A DNA stretch of 33,548 nucleotides from positions 1 through 33,548 of the forward strand of contig NCHN01000029.1 of NCBI GenBank assembly GCA_002281875.1, in the 5' to 3' direction. The notes under the pieces were generated by a model that made no database searches, was not told the origin of the DNA, and was given only the letters and a program-made list of their open reading frames with translations. A program made the position numbers and the translations under genes. Below, piece after piece: positions 33,148 through 33,548 of this stretch (its first letter is position 1; every line of letters begins with the position of its first letter). The stretch comes from Sphingobacteriia bacterium 24-36-13. GTDB lineage: Bacteria > Bacteroidota > Bacteroidia > Chitinophagales > Chitinophagaceae.

Positions 33148-33548
33148 TGAATACCTTATTTTCTTTTATAATTTTATACCCGTAGTAAATAGCAACTAAG
33201 CCTATAAATTCAGTAACATAAAGCACTTCTACATATCCTGCTCTTGTAAAAGACCCACCAATGCCTGGAAGTAATCCACCAATTGCAATGAAAATATTGC
33301 CCTTGAATGGAGCTTCTTTTATTCCCTGTTTATAATATTTATAAGCGGAATAAATAGCACCGCCAACCAAAAAAAGGAATGCATAAATATTAATTAGTGG
33401 AGAAAAATAACGAACCCATTTCCAAGCAAAAACACTTCCTGTTAACTTATTATTGAAAGAAGTAGGCAATTCTACTGGAGTTGAAATCACAAAATAGGAA
33501 GCTGTTATGATTAAAAGAATAAAAAACAGCGTGGTAATATGAGCAAAT
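33125..33548 (-). CDS. Membrane protein, 5' end beyond the window (partial)
   Basis: The reading frame stays open to the right edge, so the start is outside the window; an internal GTG at 33490 is not needed as a start. The visible 140 or so residues carry at least four hydrophobic segments: FFILLIITASYFV near the edge, FSPLINIYAFLFLVGGAIYSAY, the glycine-rich NIFIAIGGLLPGIGGSF, and EVLYVTEFIGLVAIYYGYKII. The family was not recognised. No catalytic motif was seen. The stop codon is inside the convergent LysR gene (23-bp overlap). A partner role with the neighbouring carbon-uptake genes cannot be claimed. Confidence 0.75.
   Translation of the reverse strand, partial: FAHITTLFFILLIITASYFVISTPVELPTSFNNKLTGSVFAWKWVRYFSPLINIYAFLFLVGGAIYSAYKYYKQGIKEAPFKGNIFIAIGGLLPGIGGSFTRAGYVEVLYVTEFIGLVAIYYGYKIIKENKVFINTDHSS

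Overview
This window looks like chromosomal DNA from a member of the Bacteroidota, most likely the family Chitinophagaceae. The DNA is AT-rich. Gene starts generally lack Shine-Dalgarno sequences. Several starts have the Bacteroidota promoter pattern (TTG, about 19 bp, then TAnnTTTG), cleanest in front of rpsT. Several families are typical of the phylum: a DUF2807 lipoprotein, DUF4199, an M56-TonB hybrid, and the Lhr/PdeM 'ligase-associated' repair proteins. No rRNA, tRNA, CRISPR array, transposase or phage gene was recognised. Coding density is very high, with many overlapping starts and stops and several convergent genes whose ends touch or overlap.

Left part (1-10600). rpsT has a consensus promoter and a strong terminator. 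On the minus strand follows an operon of a DUF2807 adhesin-like lipoprotein, an OmpR-type response regulator and its histidine kinase. On the plus strand come guaA, an orphan periplasmic receptor, a small DUF2256 zinc-ribbon gene, an Lhr-type DEXH helicase, the PdeM phosphoesterase and a class II histone-deacetylase-like hydrolase. The last four overlap or nearly touch.

Middle part (10100-22460). An XRE/S24 repressor and an OsmC peroxidase-like gene form an operon whose promoter carries two tandem operator-like dyads. Next are an M14 carboxypeptidase-like protein, surE and a small membrane protein. On the opposite strand lies a blaI-like repressor with a four-module M56 protease / N-acetylmuramoyl-alanine amidase / plug-like / TonB C-terminal protein. 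The short gap between blaI and the divergent lpxB holds three near-identical 16-bp dyads spaced exactly 20 bp apart. A 58-codon membrane gene, a penicillin-acylase-family hydrolase and the divergent methionine genes metX and metZ follow.

Right part (22440-33548). A minus-strand stress/ion group runs TRIC channel, DUF4199, CsbD, coiled-coil lipoprotein and Ca2+-type P-type ATPase. A lipoprotein GH13 glucosidase faces a fused protein that appears to join a glucosyl-3-phosphoglycerate synthase (GpgS-like) to a HAD phosphatase, a possible one-protein glucosylglycerate pathway. The last locus has a CbbR-like LysR regulator divergent from a degenerate beta-carbonic-anhydrase-like protein, an SbtA-type bicarbonate transporter and a DoxX protein, suggesting regulated inorganic-carbon uptake in a heterotroph. 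A membrane-protein gene runs off the right edge.

The most interesting items are the M56-amidase-TonB fusion with its operator array shared with lpxB, the SbtA / degenerate carbonic anhydrase pair, and the GpgS-phosphatase fusion. All functional statements rest on motif recognition by eye; no database search was run.
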